Source of the DNA: Sporosarcina ureae DSM 2281
GTDB taxonomy: Bacteria; Bacillota; Bacilli; Bacillales_A; Planococcaceae
Assembly: GCF_000425545.1 (NCBI RefSeq)
Contig: NZ_AUDQ01000009.1
Location: 1-64,000 of the forward strand
Direction of reading: 5' to 3'
DNA: 64,000 bases
The position numbers and the translations under genes were made by a program. Positions 8,301 through 16,097 of this stretch are shown piece after piece (positions within the stretch are counted from its first letter, which is position 1; each line of letters opens with the position of its first letter). The notes below the pieces were generated by a model, which was not told where the DNA came from, did no database searches, and was given only the letters and a program-made list of their open reading frames with translations.

Positions 8301-8361
8301 AAGGTGCATGAAACTTTCATGATTGTTTAAACATTCACTTTTGTTTCTAATTTAGATACCT
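8301..8361 (+). repeat. family B repeat, copy B7
   Basis: AGGTGCATGAAACTTTCATG, then ATTGTTTAAACATTCACTTT, ending TTTAGATACCT. It lies 49 bp past the stop of the next minus-strand gene. Confidence 0.85.
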
Positions 8362-8410
8362 AAAGTATAATTCATATATCTTTACTACTATCAATTGTTT
8401 TTACAAGTTT

Positions 8411-9046
8411 CTATTTACTCTCTAAATCACTTCTCATACTATCAATTAAATTTTTACGAGCTAAATCGATATCATTTTCTAACGGATCATCTCCATCTCC
8501 GGCAGGCGATCCTGAAATGAATACATTGTGTATAATAACATCAAAGTTAATTAGAGCATTTCTAACGTTTTGTCCTGCATAAAGATCAAAAATCGATTTT
8601 CCAGATTCAGAAAATGACTTGTACTTATCCCTTGCTTTGTAATATTCATCTTGAATCCTAATTATCCTCTTTTTTGCATATTCTCGATTTGATATTCTCA
8701 CTTGTAAATCATTTTTTTGTTCAAAGTTATTATCTAGATTATCTAACTGGTTTTTATAATCTTCAATTTGAATCTCTAATGATATTAACATAGTTTCAAA
8801 ATTCTCTAAGGAATATACAGGAGCATATTCAATATTGCTCAGAACATCACTTGGTGATTCATTAGGATAAAAATTGATTGTGGAGATTAAGGAATGATAT
8901 ACTTCTGTTAGATTGTCACGCTTTGATTGAGTTTCTTTTTGTCTAAGATTCGAATCCACTTTGAGTTTAGAAAAGTATATATTAGATATTTGACCTATTA
9001 GTGTAAATATGGAACCTAAAAGTGCTGCTATCAAGGTTTCAGACAT
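8411..9046 (-). CDS. hypothetical protein with N-terminal membrane helix
   Basis: 211 residues with a good Shine-Dalgarno (GGAGGG) 5 bp before the ATG. The first 20 residues form a likely membrane anchor (AALLGSIFTLIGQISNIYF), followed by a helical, charged region with coiled-coil character (about 85-150). Tyr/Asn-rich segments are common. The N-terminus resembles the anchors of small phage-associated or superinfection-exclusion-like proteins, but I do not recognise the family. It lies next to family A copy A4 and the IS3 remnant, and shares the high AT content of the array. Confidence 0.55.
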   Translation of the reverse strand: MSETLIAALLGSIFTLIGQISNIYFSKLKVDSNLRQKETQSKRDNLTEVYHSLISTINFYPNESPSDVLSNIEYAPVYSLENFETMLISLEIQIEDYKNQLDNLDNNFEQKNDLQVRISNREYAKKRIIRIQDEYYKARDKYKSFSESGKSIFDLYAGQNVRNALINFDVIIHNVFISGSPAGDGDDPLENDIDLARKNLIDSMRSDLESK

Positions 9047-9066
9047 ACTATCCCTCCGTCATTAAA

Positions 9067-9134
9067 GGCACCAGGTCCTCACACAACTCTAGTTCAACTC
9101 AGAATTGTTTCCGAATTGTGTGTGGACCTGGTAC
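9067..9134. repeat. family A palindromic repeat, copy A4
   Basis: GGCACCAGGTCC at the left, GTGGACCTGGTAC at the right, and an interior nearly identical to A1 and A2. It abuts the truncated end of the IS3 remnant. Confidence 0.85.
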
Positions 9135-9590
9135 TTGCTTTTCAATTTTTATGCGCGCTCAAATTGACTCGTTCTCTATTACGTGCGTTGATTGCACTTT
9201 ATGGAAGGATTGATAGTATGTACTTCTTGGTATGTCTAGCACGTCACATAAAACTTGAATCGGATGGTTCCCCTTTTCCTGTTCGATATGGTCGATAATC
9301 TCTTGGTCGGTCACTTTTTCGCGAATATGGTCATAGCCTTTTTTAGGATTTCGACCTCCTGTTGAAGGCGAAGGTTTTCCTTTTGAATCTCTGCAATTTC
9401 AGCAGGAGTTAGACCGCCTCCATTTTCAATTGGGGAATGAGCTTTGATCCATTTATAGATTGTTACTTCAGATACACCATATTCGTGGCTGAGATCACTC
9501 ACAGATGTGCCAGACCTGTAGAGTTCGACGATTGTTTGTTTGAATTCCTGGTTATAACGTTTTTGTTTCATTCCGGACACGTCCTCTCTA
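9135..9590 (-). mobile_element. truncated IS3-family insertion sequence
   Basis: A complete OrfA (9311-9580) is followed by the first part of OrfB. The minus strand at 9159-9310 translates in frame to VTDQEIIDHIEQEKGNHPIQ and PRSTYYQSFHKVQ, the typical N-terminus of IS3 OrfB, then stops. The DDE catalytic core and one end of the element are absent, so it cannot move on its own. Clear terminal inverted repeats were not found. Confidence 0.8.
9311..9580 (-). CDS. IS3-family transposase OrfA
   Basis: 89 residues. The N-terminal helix-turn-helix (about 5-50) has the typical RYNQEFKQTIVELYRSG and VSEVTIYKWIKA of IS3 OrfA proteins, which bind the element's ends. The C-terminal leucine-zipper helix (about 60-85) mediates oligomerisation. 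In an intact element OrfA is fused to OrfB by a -1 frameshift; here OrfB is cut short. The gene is therefore a remnant, although its own frame is intact. Confidence 0.85.
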   Translation of the reverse strand: MSGMKQKRYNQEFKQTIVELYRSGTSVSDLSHEYGVSEVTIYKWIKAHSPIENGGGLTPAEIAEIQKENLRLQQEVEILKKAMTIFAKK

Positions 9591-9666
9591 TTTAGTAGGA
9601 TAGAGACTTAACTAACTTGTGTATATACATCTATACTAGCTCCAGTATCTTATTTTCTTATTTAAT

Positions 9667-10272
9667 CTACTCTTTATTCATGACTCTTTGATACCTTTTA
9701 AAAGCTTCTTTATCGTTAACCATTTTCAAAAGTTGTGTTTCATATTCATAGGAAATTCTTTGATTTTCTAAGTTTTCATCTTTAGAGACAGTTTTTTGAG
9801 AATCAATCATACTATTTACAAGTTGGGTTAATGGTTCGCCAATTGCTTGTTTATAATTGAAACCGAGAAGCTGGAGAATATTAAATGTTTCTTTTGATAG
9901 TAAGGGTTTAAATATCTCAAGCTCATTCTTTTTATCTTCTGCATCTCCTTCCGTACCTTTATCTGTATTTTCTTCCGTATTAGGAAGGAGCTTTTCGAAT
10001 AATGGAATGATATTAGTTGTGATGTACTCAATATCATCTTCCGAAATTTTTTGAGCTACCAATTGTTCATCATATACTTGTGCGATCTGAATCAAGTCAT
10101 TCTTATCGTCAATTAAATCCTGTATTATTTCCTCCAAAACATTAATTCTTTCTTTATCAGTATCTTTCTCTTTAGATATACTCATTTTTTCTCTAACCGC
10201 TGCTGCGCCTTTTTGGGTTAGATACTTAGCTAGCTGTGTGCTAGCCTGTATTAAATCGGGATTATCAAACAT
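9667..10272 (-). CDS. hypothetical helical protein
   Basis: 201 residues, acidic, almost entirely helical, with no membrane segment, signal peptide or catalytic motif that I can see. A charged central stretch (about 95-115, rich in Glu, Asp, Thr and Lys) separates two helical halves. The start ATG has a reasonable Shine-Dalgarno (AAGGAGG). I do not recognise a family. It lies between the IS3 remnant and repeat B8. A weak match to a B right end (CCAGTATCTTATTTT) about 15-25 bp past its stop may be a copy truncated by the insertion sequence. Confidence 0.5.
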   Translation of the reverse strand: MFDNPDLIQASTQLAKYLTQKGAAAVREKMSISKEKDTDKERINVLEEIIQDLIDDKNDLIQIAQVYDEQLVAQKISEDDIEYITTNIIPLFEKLLPNTEENTDKGTEGDAEDKKNELEIFKPLLSKETFNILQLLGFNYKQAIGEPLTQLVNSMIDSQKTVSKDENLENQRISYEYETQLLKMVNDKEAFKRYQRVMNKE

Positions 10273-10309
10273 AATATTCCTCCTTATTTGGGATTAATAA
10301 TCTTGAATT

Positions 10310-10374
10310 AAGGTATCTGCACATAAAAATTTAATAGTAATTTAAACATTCAGTTTTTTCTCACAGGGCTACCT
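10310..10374 (+). repeat. family B repeat, copy B8
   Basis: AAGGTATCTGCACATAAAAA, a core reduced to TTTAAACATTCAG, and the right end TTTTCTCACAGGGCTACCT. It lies 22 bp past the stop of the lipoprotein gene. Confidence 0.75.
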
Positions 10375-10396
10375 AATCTTATTGTTTCATGCTCCT

Positions 10397-11107
10397 TTAA
10401 TCAAATACACCTTGATCGAAGTTCTCACTTTCAATAGACATACCTTCGCCATTCCGTTGCATATTTAATTTATAAACTGTGTCGCCTTCCTTTAGATATG
10501 GAGCTTCCCAAAAGACTGTCACTTCGTTAATATCAGGCTGGTCAGCTAATGTCGCACCTAAATCTTGGCCATACAGAGTGACCATATCTTTCGTTGTCTT
10601 GGATCTGTTCTTTGCATCAAATGATAGGTAAGCAAGAACGATGTATCCTTCACCTTTTCCCGCATCTTCGTTCACTGTTATTTCCTTGATTGATGTCGAA
10701 TCATAGTCTGACTCCACTTTATCTTTCACTACTTCCTTGATTTCGTCCGTTCGTTCTACTTCTTGTTTTTCAATTGGCTCAACATTTTGTTTTTCCGGAT
10801 CAATAGATTCGGACTTCGTTACAATGCCTCTTTCGATAACTGTATCTAATTTATCATCCTTGAAAAGTAAAGAAACATATGAATCATCTTCAATTCCGTT
10901 CTCTCCTACGTACTCATATTCTACCATGCCAGCAGCATCGATTTCTCGTATACTTTCAGGTTCACCGCCGACAACTTTCTTCACGTCATCCACTGACATG
11001 CCTTCTTCAATTTGCTTAAATTCATCCGGTGTGATGGTAGTAGTTTCTTCACTCCCGCACGCCGCGAGTAATCCAGCAGTTAATAATATTGCTAATAGTT
11101 TCTTCAT
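10397..11107 (-). CDS. secreted lipoprotein with BamE/SmpA-like domain
   Basis: I start the gene at ATG 11107, preceded by AGGGAGAG, rather than at an upstream ATG in non-coding sequence. The product is 236 residues with a lipoprotein signal peptide ending in the lipobox LLAAC, so it should be anchored to the outer face of the membrane. Residues about 25-90 (DEFKQIEEGMSVDDVKKVVG and a following beta hairpin) resemble the BamE/SmpA-like fold common in Gram-positive lipoproteins. A Glu/Lys linker and a C-terminal beta-rich domain follow. Function is unknown. It is monocistronic between B8 and B9. Confidence 0.75.
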   Translation of the reverse strand: MKKLLAILLTAGLLAACGSEETTTITPDEFKQIEEGMSVDDVKKVVGGEPESIREIDAAGMVEYEYVGENGIEDDSYVSLLFKDDKLDTVIERGIVTKSESIDPEKQNVEPIEKQEVERTDEIKEVVKDKVESDYDSTSIKEITVNEDAGKGEGYIVLAYLSFDAKNRSKTTKDMVTLYGQDLGATLADQPDINEVTVFWEAPYLKEGDTVYKLNMQRNGEGMSIESENFDQGVFD

Positions 11108-11150
11108 ATTTAAATCTCTCCCTACTGAATATTGTGACCGCAATTTAAAC

Positions 11151-11200
11151 AAAGATACCTCTGCGTATAACTTTCTTTATTATATCTAACACAGGTATTC
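11151..11200 (+). repeat. family B repeat, copy B9
   Basis: A shortened copy: AAGATACCTCTGCGTATAAC, then TTTCTTTATTATATCTAAC and ACAGGTATTCC. The central GTTTAAAC is lost. It lies 38 bp past the stop of the SLH gene and ends the array. Confidence 0.65.
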
Positions 11201-11238
11201 CTTTATTGACTGATGATAAATATTTCATTAAGCTTCAC

Positions 11239-12609
11239 TCACTTAGTAACACTCACAAAAAATTCATGTGCACCTTCCCAAGAACCATTAGGCAAAATAT
11301 GCACTTTAAGTGTTCCTTCTTTTATAAACTTTCCTGTATCGTAATTAACAATATCGGTGTCCATTGTATACATGACTCTTACTCTATAGTCTTCTAGATA
11401 AGATGTCTTTTGAATGAAGTGAAGTTTTTGACCAACTTTTGCATATATAGTGTCAAATGCCTCTATATTGCTGTGGATGATATCGTACTGGTCTTGATCA
11501 TACGTAATTACAATATCATTTTTCTCTGGTTGAACAATACTAACGTCTGTCTTAAGTAACTTACCATCAGCCCATATATAAGCTACTTTCGATTTGTCTC
11601 CTTCAAATAAATTAAGCTCTCTATTTATTACTTTGTAGTTTCCTTGATAGAACGCTGAAGGTATTTCCTCGACGTGGAAACCTGAATTAGATGTATAACC
11701 TAGAACTCTGGCAGTTAGCATTGCTGAACTACCTTCTAAAGAATAAATCAGCACTTGATTTTCTTTTTGATTTTTCCCTATTGATATTACGTCCAAGTAT
11801 ACATCATCATAGTCTCCTATTTTGTATTCAGTAGACACTGTCCAAGTCTTTTTCATTTTGTCATATGTTAAAACTTTAAATTGAAAACGTAACGCACGTT
11901 CATAGGCAGATTTATGTCTGTATTGTGCAACGTATTGGATTGTAGAAGAATCATTGTCGAAATTAGCTTGTTGAAGATCTGTTAACTTATAATCTTTTGC
12001 AGCAAAATTAGAAGCTTTTTCAAATGCGCTTCGTGGTGTATTAGGATAAACGAAAGCTGGACTATCATTTAGTCTCTTGAAAAAGGCAGATATATGTTCT
12101 CTTTTCAAAAAGTCGCCGCCACCAAAATCCTTGTATCTATTCGAACTAACACCTTTTCCAGTTGTAATACCTGCTTCATACATCCAGTCAACAGCTTGTT
12201 TTTCAGAAACTTTATTTCCAGTCGCCAAAGTTGCAAAAACCTTCGCCACATCGATACGTGTATACGGACGATTTCTAACCTTTTCATCTTTAATACCTTT
12301 GATAGGTAAGTTATAAGACCCGATATATTCATACACTTCTTCTCGTTCAAATCCAGGGTATATATTATTTGTAAGTATAGGATTTAAATAACGTGTCAAT
12401 ATTATAGTGAACTGTGCCTCCGTCAGATTATTTTTGGGTTTGAATGTACCATTGTCATAGCCTTTTAACAGATCGTTATGAGTAGCCCATTCAATTGATG
12501 TGTAGAACTGATTGGAAGGTTTAACATCTCTAAAACTATCATTTGCTTCAACTGGTGCAGCTATAATAAAGACTAACAAAAAACTAAATATGCTAATTAT
12601 TTTTTTCAT
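11239..12609 (-). CDS. S-layer homology (SLH) domain protein
   Basis: Start taken at ATG 12609, with AGGAG upstream, which avoids overlap with the neighbouring helicase gene; 456 residues. A signal peptide (about 1-22, cut after VEA) is followed by three SLH-like modules: about 25-75 (FRDVKPSNQFYTSIEWATHN), a weaker one about 90-130, and one about 130-185 ending FKRLNDSP. SLH domains bind pyruvylated wall polymers, so the protein should sit in the cell wall. The C-terminal 270 residues are beta-rich with no family that I recognise. It is probably a surface protein of unknown role. Confidence 0.8.
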   Translation of the reverse strand: MKKIISIFSFLLVFIIAAPVEANDSFRDVKPSNQFYTSIEWATHNDLLKGYDNGTFKPKNNLTEAQFTIILTRYLNPILTNNIYPGFEREEVYEYIGSYNLPIKGIKDEKVRNRPYTRIDVAKVFATLATGNKVSEKQAVDWMYEAGITTGKGVSSNRYKDFGGGDFLKREHISAFFKRLNDSPAFVYPNTPRSAFEKASNFAAKDYKLTDLQQANFDNDSSTIQYVAQYRHKSAYERALRFQFKVLTYDKMKKTWTVSTEYKIGDYDDVYLDVISIGKNQKENQVLIYSLEGSSAMLTARVLGYTSNSGFHVEEIPSAFYQGNYKVINRELNLFEGDKSKVAYIWADGKLLKTDVSIVQPEKNDIVITYDQDQYDIIHSNIEAFDTIYAKVGQKLHFIQKTSYLEDYRVRVMYTMDTDIVNYDTGKFIKEGTLKVHILPNGSWEGAHEFFVSVTK

Positions 12610-12664
12610 AAGTATATCTCCTCGTATATATTTTTGAAGTGCGGTTATTTTTTTTGCTATCATA

Positions 12665-14602
12665 CTAATAATCTTCTCGATCATCTACCAAATAAAGCAA
12701 CTGCTCCTGATCCCTACGATTCGCTGTCACTCTCTTCAATCGGTCCTTCAAATAAGACTGCAACTCAGGATCAGTGCAATAAATAAAACATCCCTTTTGC
12801 CCCCGTGTCATCAACGTACGGTACGTATTTCTGATAATCGGGTCAGCCACCTCATAAGCATTTTCAGGATCTTCTTTAGCTAGCTTCTTAATACCTCTCA
12901 GTGATTGATCCGACTTTGCGCGCTTAGTAAAATCCGTGACCAGTTTCCCGTCCTCCACGCGGAGATCGTCCCCTATAATCACACCGACATAGTCAAACTC
13001 CAGTCCTTGAGCTGTATGGATACACCCGGCTTCACGAACAGACGAGTTCTCTATAGCCCACGTATTTTCTATGTTCCAACTAATACCGAAATCATGCTCC
13101 GGAATCGTAATGTCAAAATGATCTACATCACGCCGATTGGATTTCGGCCACTCCCAGCAGTACCCCGCCATCAGACGTGATTTATTGTTTCTTTCATTCA
13201 GCTTTTCAATTTCCTCAAGCATTTCATTCGGATCATCGAAAATCCTGAAATCGTAGTCCATCCCCATATCATTGATGTTTGCAGTATGTCTAATTTGCAA
13301 TACATCATCCAGCCATGCAATATAGCCGTCTGATCCGCCACAACGGAATTGTGACACTAGCTCACGTGAGATAATTTCAGCACCTAGTTCTTTTGCATAT
13401 TTCTCGATCGTTTCTATACTGCCAATATCGTGTATGGTAACTTTCTGATGTTCATCAATAAAGAAAATTGTAAATTGAGAGCCTTTAATTAGTTCTTTAA
13501 CTTGATTCTCTCCTAAATTACGAAATAAGCCTGACTTCTCATTTAATCGATGAGCTTCATCGACGATTAAAATATCAAATTCATTTGACTCTACTTCTGT
13601 AAAGCTGCCAGATCCTTTGAAGAGATTATCAATATGGGACTTTTTAAAATCCTTTTTCAGCTTTGTAGAATAAATATGCCGCGGCGCAGCATTCTTCGTT
13701 ACATACATCGCCACCAGTTCTTCAGCTATCAACTTCACCATTAAATTAATAGCCAGCACAGATTTACCTGTACCGGGTCCCCCTTCCACTATCATCACTT
13801 GTTTAGTTCCTGTCCGGATACTATTGAGCGCTAAGTGGAATGCCTCTTCATAAAACACTTTCTGCTCATCGATCATGATGAACTCTTCATTTCCTTTTAA
13901 CATATTGTTCAATGCATCCTGAAGAGATTTTGACGGTCGGATTCTACCATTTTCAATCTGATAAATTAAATGATTGCGGTCACCTTCGCGTATGTACTTT
14001 TTAATGAATGTCCGCAACTTGGAAATTTCACCTTTAACAAAAACAGGTGCTTTTTCTAGATGTTCTGCATAGTGATCATCTGTTAACGGATCATTATCTG
14101 TTTTTCGATAGTTATGTAGGTAAGCACACGGTTCCAAACGAATTTCTTGTTGCTGTACGTTTTCATTGAAATCCTCAATGAGAGCCGCATACGACCATGC
14201 CTGATAGGAGGGATGGACGACTTCTCTAACGCCTCCACCGACATATGTGCGAACCAACGCATCACGGGATGGTACTTTCTCTACTTCTTCCCACTGCTTT
14301 AATTCTACAATGACTACATGATCTTGCGTCCCGTCATTACCCGCAATAAGAAAGTCCACCCGCTTGGATGTATTAGGAATGTTGAATTCAATAGCGACTG
14401 CTGCATCGCGCGGTATATCGTCATCCTGCATCACATTGGACATTTTCTGCAAAGAATTTTCCCACGAACGAATCTCCGCTTTACTCGTTCTCCCTATCTT
14501 CTTTTGATAGGAGCTATATAGACGATCAATCAACAGTTCATTTACGACATCACCAACAAATTGTTCTTTAGTCGATTCATATATAATCAATACATCACCC
14601 AC
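12665..14602 (-). CDS. nuclease-helicase fusion (PD-(D/E)xK plus DUF2075 SF1 helicase)
   Basis: 645 residues. The N-terminus (about 65-105) has RVDFLI with Asp83 and VIVELKQW with Glu100 and Lys102, the catalytic pattern of PD-(D/E)xK nucleases. A helical linker leads to a superfamily 1 motor of DUF2075 type with Walker A EGGPGTGKS (273-281), Walker B IVDEAHRL (348-351), an Arg finger region VSQFRCGGSDGYIAWL, HTAQGLEFDYVGVIIG and NTYRTLMTRGQKG. No membrane segment. Related single-gene nuclease-helicases occur in bacterial defence islands and in Schlafen-like families. A role against foreign nucleic acid is likely but inferred. The next gene on the minus strand starts 55 bp past its stop. Confidence 0.85.
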   Translation of the reverse strand: MGDVLIIYESTKEQFVGDVVNELLIDRLYSSYQKKIGRTSKAEIRSWENSLQKMSNVMQDDDIPRDAAVAIEFNIPNTSKRVDFLIAGNDGTQDHVVIVELKQWEEVEKVPSRDALVRTYVGGGVREVVHPSYQAWSYAALIEDFNENVQQQEIRLEPCAYLHNYRKTDNDPLTDDHYAEHLEKAPVFVKGEISKLRTFIKKYIREGDRNHLIYQIENGRIRPSKSLQDALNNMLKGNEEFIMIDEQKVFYEEAFHLALNSIRTGTKQVMIVEGGPGTGKSVLAINLMVKLIAEELVAMYVTKNAAPRHIYSTKLKKDFKKSHIDNLFKGSGSFTEVESNEFDILIVDEAHRLNEKSGLFRNLGENQVKELIKGSQFTIFFIDEHQKVTIHDIGSIETIEKYAKELGAEIISRELVSQFRCGGSDGYIAWLDDVLQIRHTANINDMGMDYDFRIFDDPNEMLEEIEKLNERNNKSRLMAGYCWEWPKSNRRDVDHFDITIPEHDFGISWNIENTWAIENSSVREAGCIHTAQGLEFDYVGVIIGDDLRVEDGKLVTDFTKRAKSDQSLRGIKKLAKEDPENAYEVADPIIRNTYRTLMTRGQKGCFIYCTDPELQSYLKDRLKRVTANRRDQEQLLYLVDDREDY

Positions 14603-14804
14603 ATACTTGATATTTACGTTCTATCCACATCCTACCATTATAATAGAATAGCGACAACACTTGACAAAATAATCAGTATACTAGGAGGAACTACACTCCT
14701 ATATATTTCATAAATCCAAACATATATCATCTCTCTATCCTGTATAGTTAAACTAAACTCAATATCCACACACCCAATAAAATACGAACTGGAGGCGACA
14801 CATA
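14603..14804. other. divergent promoter region, no gene
   Basis: The 200 bp between the divergent helicase and DegV genes. TTGACA and TATACT hexamers occur near 14661-14683 but with only 10 bp between them, so they are not a standard pair. I cannot assign a promoter with confidence. Confidence 0.35.
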
Positions 14805-15656
14805 GTGAAAAAAATCATCCTAACAACCGAAAGCGGTGCTGATCTACCAGAATTTCTTTCGAAGAAACACAACATCCATGTAGTACCCATGCACGTCATC
14901 ATGGATGGTCAGGACTATTTAGACGGTCATCTACCCGTACAAGAAATATTTGATTTTTATGACCGCACTAAAAAGATACCTTCTACCGCCGCCACTAACA
15001 CCCATGAGTATCAAGAGTTTTTCAAAAAGATTCGAACAGAATTTCCTCATAGTACAATCGTTCATGTAGGGTATACATCAAAGGCGTCTGTTTCCTATCA
15101 AAATGCGTTAACAGCAGCGGAAGATGTAGAGGATATTTATTTAATCGATGCATTAAACGTCACAGGCGGATTAACTGCGGTGATTATGTATGCGGTTGCT
15201 CTGCTGGAGGAAGAACCTGAAATGGATCCTGTCCACTTGCTAGAAAAGATCGAAGCAAAGGTTCCAAAAGCGAGACTTGCCTTTCTTCCGGGTAGCTTAG
15301 ATTTTTTACGGGCTGGCGGACGAGTCAGTAATATGGCGTATCTAGGCGGGGCTTTGTTAAAAATCAAACCGTGTATTGAATTAGTGGAAGGGAAGCTTGT
15401 TTCGACTAAAAAATATCGTGGGAACATGAGCAAAGTGGCTGAAAGTTTACTGCTAGACTATTTACAGCAATATGACATTGATCGACAACAAATATATTTC
15501 ATATACTCTATCGGCCTTAGTGAGACTATTAAAGAACGGATCAATGACATTGCAGGAAAAAAAGGATTCGAGAATAGTCTTTGGATTGAAGCGGGTGCGA
15601 TGATTTCGTCACATTCTGGTCCTGGAGGATTTGGGATTGCGGGGATAGAGGTTTAA
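14805..15656 (+). CDS. DegV family fatty-acid-binding protein
   Basis: 283 residues, GTG start with the Shine-Dalgarno GGAGG 9 bp upstream. DegV/FakB proteins bind one fatty acid in a deep pocket and present it to the kinase FakA. I see the family's N-terminal TTESGADLP, the TAATNTHEY and HVGYTSKASVSY segments, LDFLRAGGRVSNMAYLGGALL with the conserved Arg-Gly-Gly-Arg stretch, and the C-terminal HSGPGGFGI loop. The length matches the family. It is monocistronic with a strong terminator. FakA is not in the window. Confidence 0.88.
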   Translation: MKKIILTTESGADLPEFLSKKHNIHVVPMHVIMDGQDYLDGHLPVQEIFDFYDRTKKIPSTAATNTHEYQEFFKKIRTEFPHSTIVHVGYTSKASVSYQNALTAAEDVEDIYLIDALNVTGGLTAVIMYAVALLEEEPEMDPVHLLEKIEAKVPKARLAFLPGSLDFLRAGGRVSNMAYLGGALLKIKPCIELVEGKLVSTKKYRGNMSKVAESLLLDYLQQYDIDRQQIYFIYSIGLSETIKERINDIAGKKGFENSLWIEAGAMISSHSGPGGFGIAGIEV

Positions 15657-15660
15657 TATC

Positions 15661-15692
15661 AAAAAGGTACCTGTGTTATACAGGTACCTTTA
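15661..15692 (+). terminator. terminator made of fused family B ends
   Basis: AAGGTACCTGTGT-TAT-ACAGGTACCTTTAATT forms a near-perfect hairpin just past the DegV stop. Its arms are the same as the terminal inverted repeats of family B, with the 40-bp interior missing. Confidence 0.8.
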
Positions 15693-15858
15693 ATTATGTT
15701 GAGCTCTATCTAATAAAACACAAATACCGTCCTCAACAACAAACGAGCTCCATTGCCATCAGTGAAGGTATTTTCCAACCCGCTATGGAGAATTGCAGCT
15801 TCGTACACAACTATAGATCGGTTACTTGTTTTTCATAAAAGAACTCTCATCTAAACCC

Positions 15859-15984
15859 TTACTGAATATAATCCCAAACATCTTCGACAGATTCATAACA
15901 GAAAATATTAGACAATAACAGCCCCAATTCAATCGAGTCCGCTCGCATTATCGCTTCTTTAATGTCTACTTGTGCCTCTGCATC
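15859..15984 (-). pseudogene. short coding-like remnant
   Basis: A minus-strand stretch of 41 sense codons between two stops has protein-like composition (KEAIMRADSIELGLLLSNIF, then YESVEDVWDYIQ and a stop). There is no start codon. It may be the 3' end of a lost gene; I do not recognise it. Confidence 0.3.
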
Positions 15985-16097
15985 TTATTAATTTAGTTTC
16001 GTATATTTCAAGCTTAAAAAGCCAACAATGGAATTAATATCGAATTTTACCGTTCTTCCAAAAAATTCTTTTTAACATATAGAAGTGAGGAATGTAC

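Noticed and set aside
10737..11189. 150-codon open frame on plus
   Set aside because: Antisense to the lipoprotein gene; Ser-rich, no ribosome site.
2206..11200. Prophage
   Set aside because: One replication-like gene but no integrase, terminase, capsid, tail or lysis genes, and repeats separate every gene.
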